DNA of 64,000 nt from Gelidibacter pelagius (GCF_017581925.1 NZ_JAGEVG010000001.1:186001-250000); one strand, 5' to 3'. Shown: positions 1 to 8,838, counted from the first letter of the stretch. A program made the numbers and translations. Notes: generated by a model from the letters alone, not told the origin.

Positions 1-2338
1 TACAGAGGATATAGAGGGACGGCCTGTTGCATTTGCCAATGTCATTGTAATGAACGCTGCAGATTCTTCGATTGTTAAAGGGATTTCAACCAATGATAAG
101 GGTTTTTTTCTTCTCGATAAATTAGCTTCAAATACCTACTTAATAAGATTCAGCTTTATAGGCTTTAATGATGTTAATAAGTCGATTTTGTTGGATCAAG
201 AGCTTGATTTGGGAACCATAGTATTATATGAATCTTCAGAAGAATTGGATGAGGTCAGCATTATCGTAAAAAAACCTACGCTTAAAAAAGAAGCTGATCG
301 GTTGGTATTCAATATTGAAAATACGGCATTGATTGAGGGCAATATGTTTGATGTACTGAAAAGCACACCCGGTATTTTGGTGATGGACAATAATATTCAA
401 GTAAAAAATTCCGCGCCTACGGTTTATATAAACGATAAAAAAGTGCATTTGAGTAGTGAAGAGTTAGTTCAATTGCTCGAAAGTTCATCGGCAAATTCTA
501 TAAAATCAGTTGAAGTCATCACCAATCCATCCGCTAAATATGATGCTGAAAGTGGTGCCGTGATCAATATTGTAATGAGTAAAAATTTGGTCACAGGATA
601 CCGGGGCAACGTTTTTGCGAATTTCACCCAAGGCGTCTTTCCGCGTTACGATGGAGGTATGAGCCATTTTTTTAAGAACGATAAGATTGACTTTTTTGCC
701 AATTACACCTATTCGCATGACAAAATCAATAGAGGTCAAGTGGATGTGATCAATTATTTGGACGGTGCCAATACTATCGACCAAACTTTTAAGTCCGAAA
801 CCAACCGGAATACCTGGTCAAGAACGCATAATTTCAATTTCAATTTCGATTATAGCATTAACGATAAAAATACTTTGAGTTTATCTTCGAACATATTGGT
901 TTTGCCTTATTTTGAATATAAGATTAAGAACAAGACCAATGTTTATGATGCCAACCAAAATTTGGATTATTATTTTGACGCCAATAATCTTTCGGATGAT
1001 GATAAGTACAATTTAGGATTTGATCTGGATTTTGTACATCAATTTGAGAAAGCAGGGGAGAAACTCTCGGCTAACGCCCATTTCACAACGTATAATTACA
1101 ACCGGAATCAAAATGTAAAGAGTAATTATTTTGATAAGGACAATAGCTTTTTGGCAACGACGGCTTTTAGAACCGATAACCATCAAGACACTAAAATTTA
1201 TACTGCAAAAGTTGATTATAACCTGCCCATAGGTGAAGCATCATCTTTGGAGATGGGTGCCAAAGGATCGAATATTCAGAGTGCGAGTAATATCACACAG
1301 TTTGATATTGTTAATGGCACAGAAACTATTGATCCTAATAATACCAACGCCTTTGATTATGACGAAACCATTTATGCAGGCTATGTCAATTATGCTAAAG
1401 ATTGGGAAAAACTAAGTCTGACAGCGGGATTGCGGGCAGAAAAAACATTGGTTGAGGGTCATTCGGCTTTAGATAATCTCACCAACAAAAATGATTATTT
1501 AGAATGGTTTCCAACGGCGAGTTTGAATTATGCGTTTTCAGATAATTTTTCGCTTTATACCAATTATAAAAGAAGCATTGGAAGGCCCGATTATCAAAGT
1601 TTGAATCCGTTTCAATTTTATTTAAACGATGTGACCATCGTTACCGGAAATCCAAACTTGCAGCCCATTATTGTCGATAATGTGGTCTTGGGGACTTCTT
1701 TAGGCCAAGGCGTGTATACGATTGAGGCTTATTATAAAACCTATAGTAATAATATCTTTGAGTTGCCACTACAGGACAATGTCAACAATATTGTGACCTA
1801 CACACCTTTAAACCTTGATAAAACGGTCGAGTATGGCCTTGACTTCATTACCTATTTCAATATTATTGATCCCTGGTCGGTTTATTTTGTGACCTCATTC
1901 TATAACGCTGAAGATCAAGGTGTAATTGATGGTTCTGAGTTTAAGAAAAACCAATGGTCAAATTACAGTGTGTTGAGCAACGATTTGACCTTTCTTAAAG
2001 ACCGCAGTTTAAATGCCAATTTCACTTTAGTTTATTTGAGCAAAAGTATTAGTGGCTTTAGAGAGGTCAAAGATTTGTTGATGTCCAATCTATCAATTTC
2101 GAAAACCATTTTAAAGGATAAGGCCACTATTTCATTAGTAGCTACAGATCTTTTCAATACGCAAGATTATGATGTCAGATCGCGATATTTGAACCAGAAT
2201 AATTCGACCTTCTTTGATCAAGATACACGCACCATCAAGTTAGGGTTTCGATACAAATTTGGAAACACCAACTTAGAGACCAACCAACGTCGGGTAATTG
2301 AATCCGAAACGGAGCGTTTGGAGAAAAAAGAGAATTAA
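1..2338 (+). CDS. Outer-membrane beta-barrel protein, TonB-receptor-like (5' end missing)
   Basis: The reading frame is open from the first bases of the window, so the start codon and signal peptide lie upstream; the first in-window ATG at 50 is internal. The N-terminal part visible here is a carboxypeptidase-D-regulatory-like beta-sandwich (VAFANVIV, then a GFFLLDKL stretch). A plug-like segment follows (TPGILVMDNN, VEVITNPSAKYDAESGAVIN), and then a long barrel rich in alternating aromatic and polar residues ends in KLGFRYKFGN. This order matches the Bacteroidota outer-membrane beta-barrel family (OMP_b-brl_3 type), which resembles TonB-dependent receptors but usually lacks a known substrate. 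There is no SusD partner next to it. The last 20 or so residues are charged (RRVIESETERLEKKEN), extending past the barrel. The family call is firm; the substrate is unknown. Confidence 0.85.
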   Translation, partial: TEDIEGRPVAFANVIVMNAADSSIVKGISTNDKGFFLLDKLASNTYLIRFSFIGFNDVNKSILLDQELDLGTIVLYESSEELDEVSIIVKKPTLKKEADRLVFNIENTALIEGNMFDVLKSTPGILVMDNNIQVKNSAPTVYINDKKVHLSSEELVQLLESSSANSIKSVEVITNPSAKYDAESGAVINIVMSKNLVTGYRGNVFANFTQGVFPRYDGGMSHFFKNDKIDFFANYTYSHDKINRGQVDVINYLDGANTIDQTFKSETNRNTWSRTHNFNFNFDYSINDKNTLSLSSNILVLPYFEYKIKNKTNVYDANQNLDYYFDANNLSDDDKYNLGFDLDFVHQFEKAGEKLSANAHFTTYNYNRNQNVKSNYFDKDNSFLATTAFRTDNHQDTKIYTAKVDYNLPIGEASSLEMGAKGSNIQSASNITQFDIVNGTETIDPNNTNAFDYDETIYAGYVNYAKDWEKLSLTAGLRAEKTLVEGHSALDNLTNKNDYLEWFPTASLNYAFSDNFSLYTNYKRSIGRPDYQSLNPFQFYLNDVTIVTGNPNLQPIIVDNVVLGTSLGQGVYTIEAYYKTYSNNIFELPLQDNVNNIVTYTPLNLDKTVEYGLDFITYFNIIDPWSVYFVTSFYNAEDQGVIDGSEFKKNQWSNYSVLSNDLTFLKDRSLNANFTLVYLSKSISGFREVKDLLMSNLSISKTILKDKATISLVATDLFNTQDYDVRSRYLNQNNSTFFDQDTRTIKLGFRYKFGNTNLETNQRRVIESETERLEKKEN

Positions 2339-2408
2339 GTTATATAGCGAATTTTGCGTAATTTCAAATCTGTTTTCCATATTTTTATTGAAACTTAAAT
2401 CATTTAAT

Positions 2409-2630
2409 ATGACAACGATAACTGTTAAAAATGGCAGAAAACTATCCAAGACAAATTTTGACTCTTGGGAAGAAGTGCAAGCAGAACTCATATTGATGCA
2501 AGAAGATTTTGAACTTGGTAAAGAACATGCGAAAATCTTAAAAGAGAGAGAAAATGAAGCCGATAATGCAGTTGATGATGGTTATTCTTGGGAAGAGTTG
2601 AAAGCTGACTTTCGAAGAAAAAATGCATAA
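2409..2630 (+). CDS. Small antitoxin-like protein upstream of a ParE/RelE-type toxin
   Basis: A 73-residue acidic protein starting MTTITVKNGRKLSK. The frame is open further upstream, but the ATG at 2409 fits the family's length and leaves a leader after the preceding gene. It has a short beta-like N-terminus (TITVKNG) and then a charged helical part ending in ELKADFRRK, the usual shape of antitoxins whose C-terminus wraps the partner toxin. Its stop overlaps the toxin start by 8 bp, the standard coupling of such modules. Function is inferred from the neighbour and layout; no DNA-binding motif is obvious. Confidence 0.7.
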   Translation: MTTITVKNGRKLSKTNFDSWEEVQAELILMQEDFELGKEHAKILKERENEADNAVDDGYSWEELKADFRRKNA

Positions 2631-2914
2631 ACTTTCATTTAGACCACTTGCCAAAGATGATGTTCAAAGCATTATCGAATACTATGATCTCATCAACCCA
2701 AAACTCACAGAAGCTTTTCTGATCGAACTGGAGGATTCAATAATTCACATTAAAAGTAGACCAGAAGCTTTTCAAAAACGTTTTGGAGGAGATAAGATTG
2801 GTTTCTCTAAAACGCTTTAAATTCGGCGTGTTCTATAAAATGTATGGAGAGAAAATAGTAGTTATAGCTGTCCTTCATACAAGCAGAGATCCAATGATTT
2901 GGAAAAAACGCTGA
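2623..2914 (+). pseudogene. ParE/RelE-family toxin, frameshifted
   Basis: The first 50 or so residues (LSFRPLAKDDVQSIIEYY) are the typical N-terminus of a ParE/RelE-type toxin. The frame ends early at 2820, but the missing C-terminal half continues in the +1 frame to a stop at 2912-2914: a SLKRFKFGVFYKMYG segment followed by VVIAVLHTSRDPMIWKK, the conserved strand and the HxxRdP tail of the family. Removing one A from the run of five at 2774-2778 restores a continuous protein of about 96 residues, the normal family length. It is therefore either an inactivated toxin or a homopolymer sequencing error. The antitoxin upstream is intact. Confidence 0.8.
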
Positions 2915-2927
2915 TCTCTTAAACGGT

Positions 2928-4031
2928 TCAGTCTTGCCATTCTGCAACAAATAAATTGGTGTCATGACCGCCACCATTGTGTCTATTGGAAGAGAACATG
3001 AGTTTTTTGCCATCGTTTGAAAACACAGGGAAGGCATCAAAGGTATCGCTGTGGGTCACACGCTCCAAACCTTTCCCATCAATTCCGATAATATAGAGAT
3101 TGAACGGAAATCCACGTTCTGCTTCAAAATTTGAAGAGAAGAGAACACGTTCGCCATCCGGTAGAAAAAACGGACTCCAATTGGCATTTCCAAGGTTGGT
3201 CAACTGTCTTAAATCGCTGCCATCGGCATTACAGATATACAGTTCCATCTCAGTAGGCTGAACCAAACCTTCTTTGAGCAAGCTTTTGTATTCTGCAATT
3301 TCCTCATCAGTCTTTGGTCGTGACGAACGAAAGATGAGTTTTGACCCATTGGGCGAGAAGAAGGCGCCACCGTCATAACCCAACTCGAAAGTAATCTGTT
3401 TGACATCTGAACCATCAATATTCATGGTGTAGAGATCGAGATCGCCATTTCTGGTGGACGTGAATACAATTTTATCGCCTTGTGGAGAGACCGTAGCTTC
3501 GGCATCATATCCAGGTTCATTGGTCAATTGTGCAGTGATATTCCCTTCTAAATCCGCTACAAAAATGTCATAGGAATCATAGATGGGCCAAATATATTTA
3601 CCATCTTTTTTTAAAGGTGCATCCGGACATGCTTCATCACCTAAATGTGTAGAGGCGTAAACAATATGCTTGTTGTCTGGTAAGAAATAAGCACAAGTTG
3701 TTCTACCTTTTCCAGTACTGATCATAGGTGGTATTTTATCCTCAAAAGTATCGTCAGCGTTCATTAAAAACATCTGGTCGCAATTGACGTTCCAGTTGGG
3801 ATTATTGGACTGAAAGACCAATTGTTTATCGTCAAAACTCCAATACGCTTCCGCATTATCACCTCCAAAAGTGATTTGCTTTAAGGATTTGAAATGCTTT
3901 TCATCTGGAAAAATTAGGGAGTCTGTAGCTGATCTTTCAATATTTTCAACAACTTCAGGACTGGATTTCTTTTCGTCTTTACAAGAGGTAATGACGATGG
4001 ATAGGAATAGAATAATAAATAAGCGATTCAT
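2928..4031 (-). CDS. TolB-like PD40 beta-propeller lipoprotein
   Basis: A 367-residue protein. The start at 4031 was chosen because it gives a clean lipoprotein signal, MNRLFIILFLSIVITSC, with the acylated cysteine at residue 17; the frame is open further upstream without a signal. After the linker it contains repeated PD40 (WD40-like Tol) blades, recognisable as EATVSPQGDKIVFTSTRNGD, FFSPNGSKLIFRSSR, FFLPDGERVLFSSNFE and VFSNDGKKLMFSSNR, forming a TolB-type propeller. The protein is predicted to sit in the outer or inner membrane leaflet facing the periplasm. Such proteins in Bacteroidota often accompany peptidases, and an M28 peptidase is divergently transcribed from the next gene, so a joint role in peptide handling is possible but not shown. 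Confidence 0.85.
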   Translation of the reverse strand: MNRLFIILFLSIVITSCKDEKKSSPEVVENIERSATDSLIFPDEKHFKSLKQITFGGDNAEAYWSFDDKQLVFQSNNPNWNVNCDQMFLMNADDTFEDKIPPMISTGKGRTTCAYFLPDNKHIVYASTHLGDEACPDAPLKKDGKYIWPIYDSYDIFVADLEGNITAQLTNEPGYDAEATVSPQGDKIVFTSTRNGDLDLYTMNIDGSDVKQITFELGYDGGAFFSPNGSKLIFRSSRPKTDEEIAEYKSLLKEGLVQPTEMELYICNADGSDLRQLTNLGNANWSPFFLPDGERVLFSSNFEAERGFPFNLYIIGIDGKGLERVTHSDTFDAFPVFSNDGKKLMFSSNRHNGGGHDTNLFVAEWQD

Positions 4032-4165
4032 AAAATGATTGTTTAAATCTGTGGTTTGAGAATGATCAATTAAATATCCCGCCAAATATCGGGGCTGAAC
4101 CATCAAAACCTAAAATGTTTCATTTTTACAATTTAGGTTTCCATACTAAAACGACAAATAATGTC

Positions 4166-4173
4166 TAATTTTG
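4166..4173 (+). promoter_or_regulatory. Bacteroidota -7 element (TAATTTTG)
   Basis: TAATTTTG matches the TAnnTTTG -7 box of Bacteroidota promoters and lies 22 bp before the start of the M28 peptidase gene. I see no convincing -33 TTG at the right distance, so this rests on the -7 box alone. Confidence 0.4.
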
Positions 4174-4195
4174 TATAAAATTAACATATATAATC

Positions 4196-5422
4196 ATGAA
4201 ATCCATAATAGCACTAATTTTTTTCGTCTTTATCACATCTTGCAAACAAGATACCGTCAAAGAAATCGGCATCAAAGATGATATTGCCATCTTGGCTTCC
4301 GACACTTATGAAGGTCGAGAAACGGGCACAAAAGGTGAGCAGGAAGCCGCCGAGTACATCTCAGAGCGTTTCAAAGCATTGGGATTGCAACCTAAAGGAA
4401 CAGATGGGTATTTTCAGAGGTTTAGTTTTAAACCGAAATCCGATCCACATGGAGAGGTAACTTTTGAAAGCAAAGCTACCGACAGCATGATTACGGGTAC
4501 CAATGTCTTGGGATATATTGATAATAATGCGAAAAACACGATTATTATTGGCGCCCATTATGACCATTTGGGATATGGAGGAGAGGGCTCATTGTACCGT
4601 GAAAAGGATAAAGCCATCCACAATGGCGCTGATGATAATGCCAGCGGCGTAGCGGTAATGCTGAATTTAGTTGCTAAATTGAAAAAGACCAACACCAAAA
4701 ACAATTACTTATTTATGGCCTTTTCGGGAGAAGAGATGGGATTATTGGGAAGTAATTATTTTGTGAAACATCCCACCTTTGATATCAAAACAGCCAATTA
4801 TATGATCAATATGGATATGGTTGGACGCTTAAAAGCCGATAGTACTTTGGCGGTCTATGGGACAGGTACTTCTCCGCGTTTCAAACAAGTCTTGCATGCG
4901 GTAAACAACGGCTTTAAATTGGTTGAAGATGAATCTGGCGTTGGCCCATCTGACCATACGTCGTTTTATTTAAATGATATTCCGGTGCTTCACTTTTTTA
5001 CTGGACAACATGAAGATTACCACAAACCGAGTGACGATGCCGATAAGTTGAATTATGAGGGCATGGAGCTTATTTCAGATTATATTTTTGATGTGATTGC
5101 AGAGCTTGACAATAGCGGAAAATTAGCCTTTAGAAAAACAAAGGACGACAGTGGAGAAATGGCGCGATTTAAAGTGGGCTTAGGCGTGGTACCGGATTAT
5201 TTGTTTGATGGAAAAGGCATGCGGATTGATGGGCTGAGGGAAGATACACCCGCCTCAAGAGCAGGATTGTTAAAAGGTGATGTGGTGATTAAATTGGGCG
5301 ACAGCACAATTACCGACATTTATGGCTATATGCGAGCACTTTCAGTTTTTGAGGAAGGCGATCAGACCAAAGTCATTGTGGATAGGAATGGCGAAAAAAT
5401 TGAAGCGGATTTGGAGTTTTAG
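4196..5422 (+). CDS. M28-family zinc aminopeptidase with C-terminal PDZ domain, lipoprotein
   Basis: A 408-residue protein with a lipoprotein signal (MKSIIALIFFVFITSC, Cys16). The M28 catalytic domain shows all expected zinc and catalytic residues: H121 in IIGAHYDHLG, D146 in NGADDNASG, the E179-E180 pair in AFSGEEMG, D207 in INMDMVG and H276 in DYHKPSDD. A PDZ domain follows at about 325-408 (DGLREDTPASRAGLLKGDVV). The family hydrolyses N-terminal residues from peptides; the lipid anchor places it in the periplasm or on the cell surface. The architecture, M28 followed by PDZ, is common in Flavobacteriaceae. It is monocistronic here and divergent from the PD40 lipoprotein gene. Confidence 0.92.
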   Translation: MKSIIALIFFVFITSCKQDTVKEIGIKDDIAILASDTYEGRETGTKGEQEAAEYISERFKALGLQPKGTDGYFQRFSFKPKSDPHGEVTFESKATDSMITGTNVLGYIDNNAKNTIIIGAHYDHLGYGGEGSLYREKDKAIHNGADDNASGVAVMLNLVAKLKKTNTKNNYLFMAFSGEEMGLLGSNYFVKHPTFDIKTANYMINMDMVGRLKADSTLAVYGTGTSPRFKQVLHAVNNGFKLVEDESGVGPSDHTSFYLNDIPVLHFFTGQHEDYHKPSDDADKLNYEGMELISDYIFDVIAELDNSGKLAFRKTKDDSGEMARFKVGLGVVPDYLFDGKGMRIDGLREDTPASRAGLLKGDVVIKLGDSTITDIYGYMRALSVFEEGDQTKVIVDRNGEKIEADLEF

Positions 5423-5565
5423 GAAGTCACCTTATCACCTAGAGAAAGATGCAAAGAGCCTATTAGTTATTTATATACGATTTCCATGGCCAAAATTCAT
5501 TCGGCGCTCATCGTCATATTAACGGCGAAAGTATATAGGTTTAGTTATCAGAAAAACAAGATTGG

Positions 5566-5766
5566 TTAAGAGGATATTAGAACTCCACATATTCCTAAAC
5601 TGATGACAAGGTAGATCACGGCCAAAATAAAAAGCACCTTTGCGGCTTTTTTCTTTTGATTGTAATTAAGAATGCCACCAATAATGGCCAATACAATTGA
5701 AGGCCCTACCATTATTATAATAAGCACGGTCAACAAACCATCTAAATTCGGTTCGATAAACATCAT
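5566..5766 (-). CDS. Small two-helix membrane protein, copy 2 of a tandem pair
   Basis: A 66-residue protein with two predicted membrane helices (about 13-35 and 43-63) separated by a lysine-rich turn, NQKKKAAKVLF. It is a clear paralogue of the next gene upstream: both share PNLDG or MNLDG, a GP[AS]I...AIIG helix, KKAAKVLFI and a final IS-LGICG or IS-LSICG helix. It is the last gene of an operon with the Lgt-like protein and the radical SAM protein, 51 bp after its paralogue. I do not recognise a named family. The start could also be the second Met. Confidence 0.7.
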   Translation of the reverse strand: MMFIEPNLDGLLTVLIIIMVGPSIVLAIIGGILNYNQKKKAAKVLFILAVIYLVISLGICGVLISS

Positions 5767-5817
5767 AAAATTTCAGGTTTTAATGTTTCTTGAGGTTTTT
5801 TGGTATGATTGAGGAAT

Positions 5818-6000
5818 TCAAGAACCCATCCCGCCACAAATACTCAAACTGATAATAACATAAACAACTGCCATAATAAAAAGTACTTTAGCAGCTTTTC
5901 TTTTTTTAGCGAACAATAAAATAAAACCAATAATTGCAAACAAAATCGCTGGACCAAAAAGTAAAAGAACGAGAATACCGACTAACCCATCTAAATTCAT
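5818..6000 (-). CDS. Small two-helix membrane protein, copy 1 of a tandem pair
   Basis: A 60-residue protein starting MNLDGLVG, with two hydrophobic helices flanking KKRKAAKVLF and ending SICGGMGS. Its start overlaps the stop of the radical SAM gene by 4 bp (ATGA type), so the two are translationally coupled. The paralogue directly downstream suggests a local duplication. No catalytic motif is visible; a structural or accessory role in the membrane step performed by the upstream enzymes is an inference from operon position. Confidence 0.75.
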   Translation of the reverse strand: MNLDGLVGILVLLLFGPAILFAIIGFILLFAKKRKAAKVLFIMAVVYVIISLSICGGMGS

Positions 6001-7391
6001 AAGGCTTGAGCTTTTAAAATTTCTAAATAGTCTTTTTTGTCATCTCTGTAAAACAAGTTCATGGTTTCAAAAGGAATGATCTTATAATCTTTGTTGACGA
6101 TATGCACACAGGATTTTTTTATGGCACGCACATCAAAATTATAGGCATCAATAAATTGCATGATGATCACCCTAAACAAGTTATCATAACCTAAATTAGG
6201 TGCTTCAATATTGGGCAGGCAGCACATAATCGATTTTAGATTTTCTTCTGCAACTTCTACGGAATTCCCGGTACTGAACAACTCGATCATTTTACCGTGA
6301 AGCATTTCATCCTGTTCATAAACTATAGTATTCTTACTATTGTCCAATAAATCATTCGGATTGATATATCGGGTCAAAGGAAAGACTTCGTCACCTAATT
6401 TTAAGGCATAGCCCATAACCAAAGCATCAGGGTTGCAAGGCACAGGTAATAAATCATCACTGTTGAAAATCGCTGTCTGTTCTAAAATCTTGCGTCGCAC
6501 TTCCGTTAAGGTCATCCGATCGGTTTCAGGATTAAAATGTTCTAGTCGGCCAGCAATTTGTGTGGGTTGAAGCGTTACGCCCCTCACGCATTTTTGTTTT
6601 AGGGCAAAATCTATAATTTTTCCTATTTCATGATCATTCAATCCTTTTTGAAGGGTAACGACCAAGGTTGTCGAGAGATTCAGTTCATTCAAATTATCCA
6701 ATGCCTGCTGACGAATGGCTGCCAAATCCGCGCCTCTAAGTTCGCGCAATACGCTGTCCTCAAAAGAATCGAACTGTAAATAAATTTCGAAGTCTGGTGC
6801 ATAGGTTTTCAATCGGGCAGCGAACGCCTTGTCCTTTGCAATTTTTATTCCATTGGTATTGAGCATCAAATGTCGGATGGGTAATGTTTTTGCATAATCT
6901 AAAATCTCAAAGAATTGTGGATGGATGGTGGGTTCACCTCCTGAAATTTGCACCACATCCGGCTCTTTTTCGTTTTTGACAATGACGTCCAGCATTTTTT
7001 TGATTTCTTCCAAAGTCCGATGGCGCCCGTAAGTTGGTGAGGAGCCCGCATAACAGGTCGGGCAGGTGAGGTTGCACCGATCCGTAACTTCTACAATGCT
7101 CAAACAGGAATGTTGCTCATGATCGGGACACAATCCGCAGTCGTAAGGACAGCCATAATGCGTTTTGGTGTTGAAAATATAAGGCGTTTCAGAGGGTTTG
7201 TTGTAGTTGCGGATGTTCTTATAATACTCAATATCATCAGCAATCAATACCTTACTGTTACCATGTTCATTGCAGCGCTTTAGCATATACACATTCCCAT
7301 CTTCAAAGACGATTTTAGCATCCACACGTTTTAAACAGATATGGCAAAGACTCAAGGTGAAATCGTAATAAGTGTATTTTCTAAGGGGCAT
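5997..7391 (-). CDS. Radical SAM enzyme resembling the tetraether-lipid-synthase (Tes / MJ0619) group
   Basis: A 464-residue protein. The radical SAM cluster motif CxxxCxxC is C106-NLT-C110-PT-C113, followed by QISGGEPTIHPQF, the GGE motif that binds SAM. Upstream of it are extra cysteines in HYGCPYDCGLCPDHEQHSC (C81, C85, C88, C96) and an N-terminal CxxC / CxxH pair (C16, C19, C40, H43). This order of a small metal knuckle, an extra Cys-rich cluster and EVTDRCNLTCP is what I know from MJ0619-like proteins, which include the archaeal enzyme that joins lipid tails by C-C bonds. The bacterial function is not established by sequence. Its start overlaps the end of the Lgt-like gene by 11 bp, and it is coupled downstream to two tiny membrane proteins, which supports work on a membrane lipid or lipoprotein substrate. 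Confidence 0.8.
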   Translation of the reverse strand: MPLRKYTYYDFTLSLCHICLKRVDAKIVFEDGNVYMLKRCNEHGNSKVLIADDIEYYKNIRNYNKPSETPYIFNTKTHYGCPYDCGLCPDHEQHSCLSIVEVTDRCNLTCPTCYAGSSPTYGRHRTLEEIKKMLDVIVKNEKEPDVVQISGGEPTIHPQFFEILDYAKTLPIRHLMLNTNGIKIAKDKAFAARLKTYAPDFEIYLQFDSFEDSVLRELRGADLAAIRQQALDNLNELNLSTTLVVTLQKGLNDHEIGKIIDFALKQKCVRGVTLQPTQIAGRLEHFNPETDRMTLTEVRRKILEQTAIFNSDDLLPVPCNPDALVMGYALKLGDEVFPLTRYINPNDLLDNSKNTIVYEQDEMLHGKMIELFSTGNSVEVAEENLKSIMCCLPNIEAPNLGYDNLFRVIIMQFIDAYNFDVRAIKKSCVHIVNKDYKIIPFETMNLFYRDDKKDYLEILKAQAL

Positions 7392-8184
7392 ATTGGAACA
7401 GATTTATGATGGTTTTGTGGTAATAGAGCAAACAAATTAGACAAAGAATTTGGATACTGCTCAATCCGATGACAAAAAAGATATTAGGTTTGATGAATTC
7501 GATGAAAAATCGGAAGCTGAAATAGCTGATCATAAAATATTGGAAGAGCATGCCACTTTCTAAATTTTTATGTTTTTGGAGCTGTTTTAGGAAGAGGAAC
7601 AACAGTATTAAAAACATCAGTTCATATAAGGCAATGGGATGTCGATTTAAGCCATCACCTAAATCCATTCCCATAAAGAAGGTGGTCACTTTACCATAAG
7701 TGAACTCATTGATTCCAGATAGAAAACAGCCAATCCGACCAATAAATAAGCCAGCAATAATTGGAAACGTAAACAAATCGCCAGAAGAGCTGGTTTCGCC
7801 AATGATTTTTTTTACCAACTCAACACCCAATAAACCGCCAAAAAGTCCACCCATAATGGTTTTGGTATTTAGAAGCTGAATGAGGTTGACTTGAGTAAGT
7901 TCAATCATCGGATTTTCTAAAAACCCAACCAATCGAGACCCTATCAAAGCACCAATAACTGCACCCAAAATGATGGATAAGCGATTCATAGAAGAAATGG
8001 AATCTTCAGTCCCTTTTCGCAAATACAAATAATATCGGAAACCAATAAAAAACGCCAAATACTCCAATATCAAATGGATATTGATTTGGTAACCGAAAAT
8101 GATGGGCTCAAAAGGGATGGTCAAAATAACAATGTTTAGAACTTTGAAATTTAGACCAAATTTTGAAAACCACATTGAATTCAT
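7381..8184 (-). CDS. Lgt-like (prolipoprotein diacylglyceryl transferase family) membrane protein, divergent
   Basis: A 267-residue multi-pass protein with about seven hydrophobic segments. It carries the Lgt-type signature GRIGCFLSG (149-157) and the RHPIALYE motif (181-188). In canonical Lgt the GG dipeptide near the middle is preceded by a functionally essential histidine (HGG); here the corresponding segment reads TIMGGLFGG, with methionine at 111. That suggests a specialised paralogue and not the housekeeping enzyme. It is the first gene of a four-gene operon with a radical SAM protein, so it may move a glycerolipid group or bind one for the radical enzyme. The family call is good; activity is open. 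The start could be Met1 or Met4. Confidence 0.75.
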   Translation of the reverse strand: MNSMWFSKFGLNFKVLNIVILTIPFEPIIFGYQINIHLILEYLAFFIGFRYYLYLRKGTEDSISSMNRLSIILGAVIGALIGSRLVGFLENPMIELTQVNLIQLLNTKTIMGGLFGGLLGVELVKKIIGETSSSGDLFTFPIIAGLFIGRIGCFLSGINEFTYGKVTTFFMGMDLGDGLNRHPIALYELMFLILLFLFLKQLQKHKNLESGMLFQYFMISYFSFRFFIEFIKPNIFFVIGLSSIQILCLICLLYYHKTIINLFQYAP

Positions 8185-8310
8185 CTAGTTCTTTCGAGAT
8201 CATTCCATTCCTTCTTAATGGAGATTTCATGATAAAAAGTATCAAAAATTAATTGTGATTTTTAAGGGGAGGTAGTTTTAATCCCTGAAAAGGAATTAAA
8301 GACGGAAGGA

Positions 8311-8592
8311 TTAGAACACATGATCACTTTTATTAAAAATAAGCATTACAATTTCAATGGAATTTTCATTTTTTAAACGGTATATTAAGGAAATATGCTT
8401 ATTGACAACGCACTTATGTAAATCTTTGAATATCGATTTTGGGCATATATGATTATGGAAAGATAGGTTATGAAGCAAAAGATTGACCTGATTTTCAAAT
8501 CTTTCAATAATGGTTAAATTCTATGTATCAAATAGTTGCTCAATAATATTTAAGTAAGAATTTTTGGCAGCAAGAGACCAAGTTATTTGCAT
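8311..8592 (-). pseudogene. RelE/ParE-type toxin with an in-frame TAG
   Basis: Starting 4 bp after the upstream antitoxin, a 94-codon frame opens with MQITWSLAAKNSYLNIIEQL, a RelE/ParE-type N-terminus. It meets TAG at 8521-8523 (codon 24) and continues in the same frame to a TAA at 8311-8313. The second part, including KDLHKCVVNKHISLIYRLK and EIVMLIFNKSD, matches the later strands of the family. A single change from TGG (Trp) to TAG explains the break. The toxin is probably inactive; the antitoxin remains. This fills most of the 410-bp space between the Lgt-like gene and the antitoxin. Confidence 0.7.
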
Positions 8593-8595
8593 CAA

Positions 8596-8838
8596 TTACT
8601 TTTTGAGTTGCTCAATTTTCTGTCTTGCCGCCAGTATGACTTCATCGTGTGTAATGGTTCTGCCATTCTCTAAATCGTCCAGACCTTTTTGAATTTGCTT
8701 TTTTTGAACTTTGGAAAGTTGCTCATACCAATCAGAATTGCTATCATTTTTGATGGCATATAATTGGGCGATGATGGTATCATCTTGCAATGATGTCAGC
8801 CAACTTATTAAATCTAATTTTTTAGCTTCTAAAGTCAT
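8596..8838 (-). CDS. Antitoxin-like protein (addiction module)
   Basis: An 80-residue protein, MTLEAKKLDLISWLTSLQDD to AARQKIEQLKK. The frame extends further upstream, but the extension has no coding character and would overlap dusB on the other strand; the ATG at 8838 gives the normal size. The N-terminal half (KLDLISWLTSLQDDTII, with YAIKNDSNSDWYEQLS) and the C-terminal GRTITHDEVILAAR resemble small antitoxins paired with RelE/ParE toxins in Bacteroidota. Its stop lies 4 bp before the start of the broken toxin, which supports the assignment. Confidence 0.75.
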   Translation of the reverse strand: MTLEAKKLDLISWLTSLQDDTIIAQLYAIKNDSNSDWYEQLSKVQKKQIQKGLDDLENGRTITHDEVILAARQKIEQLKK

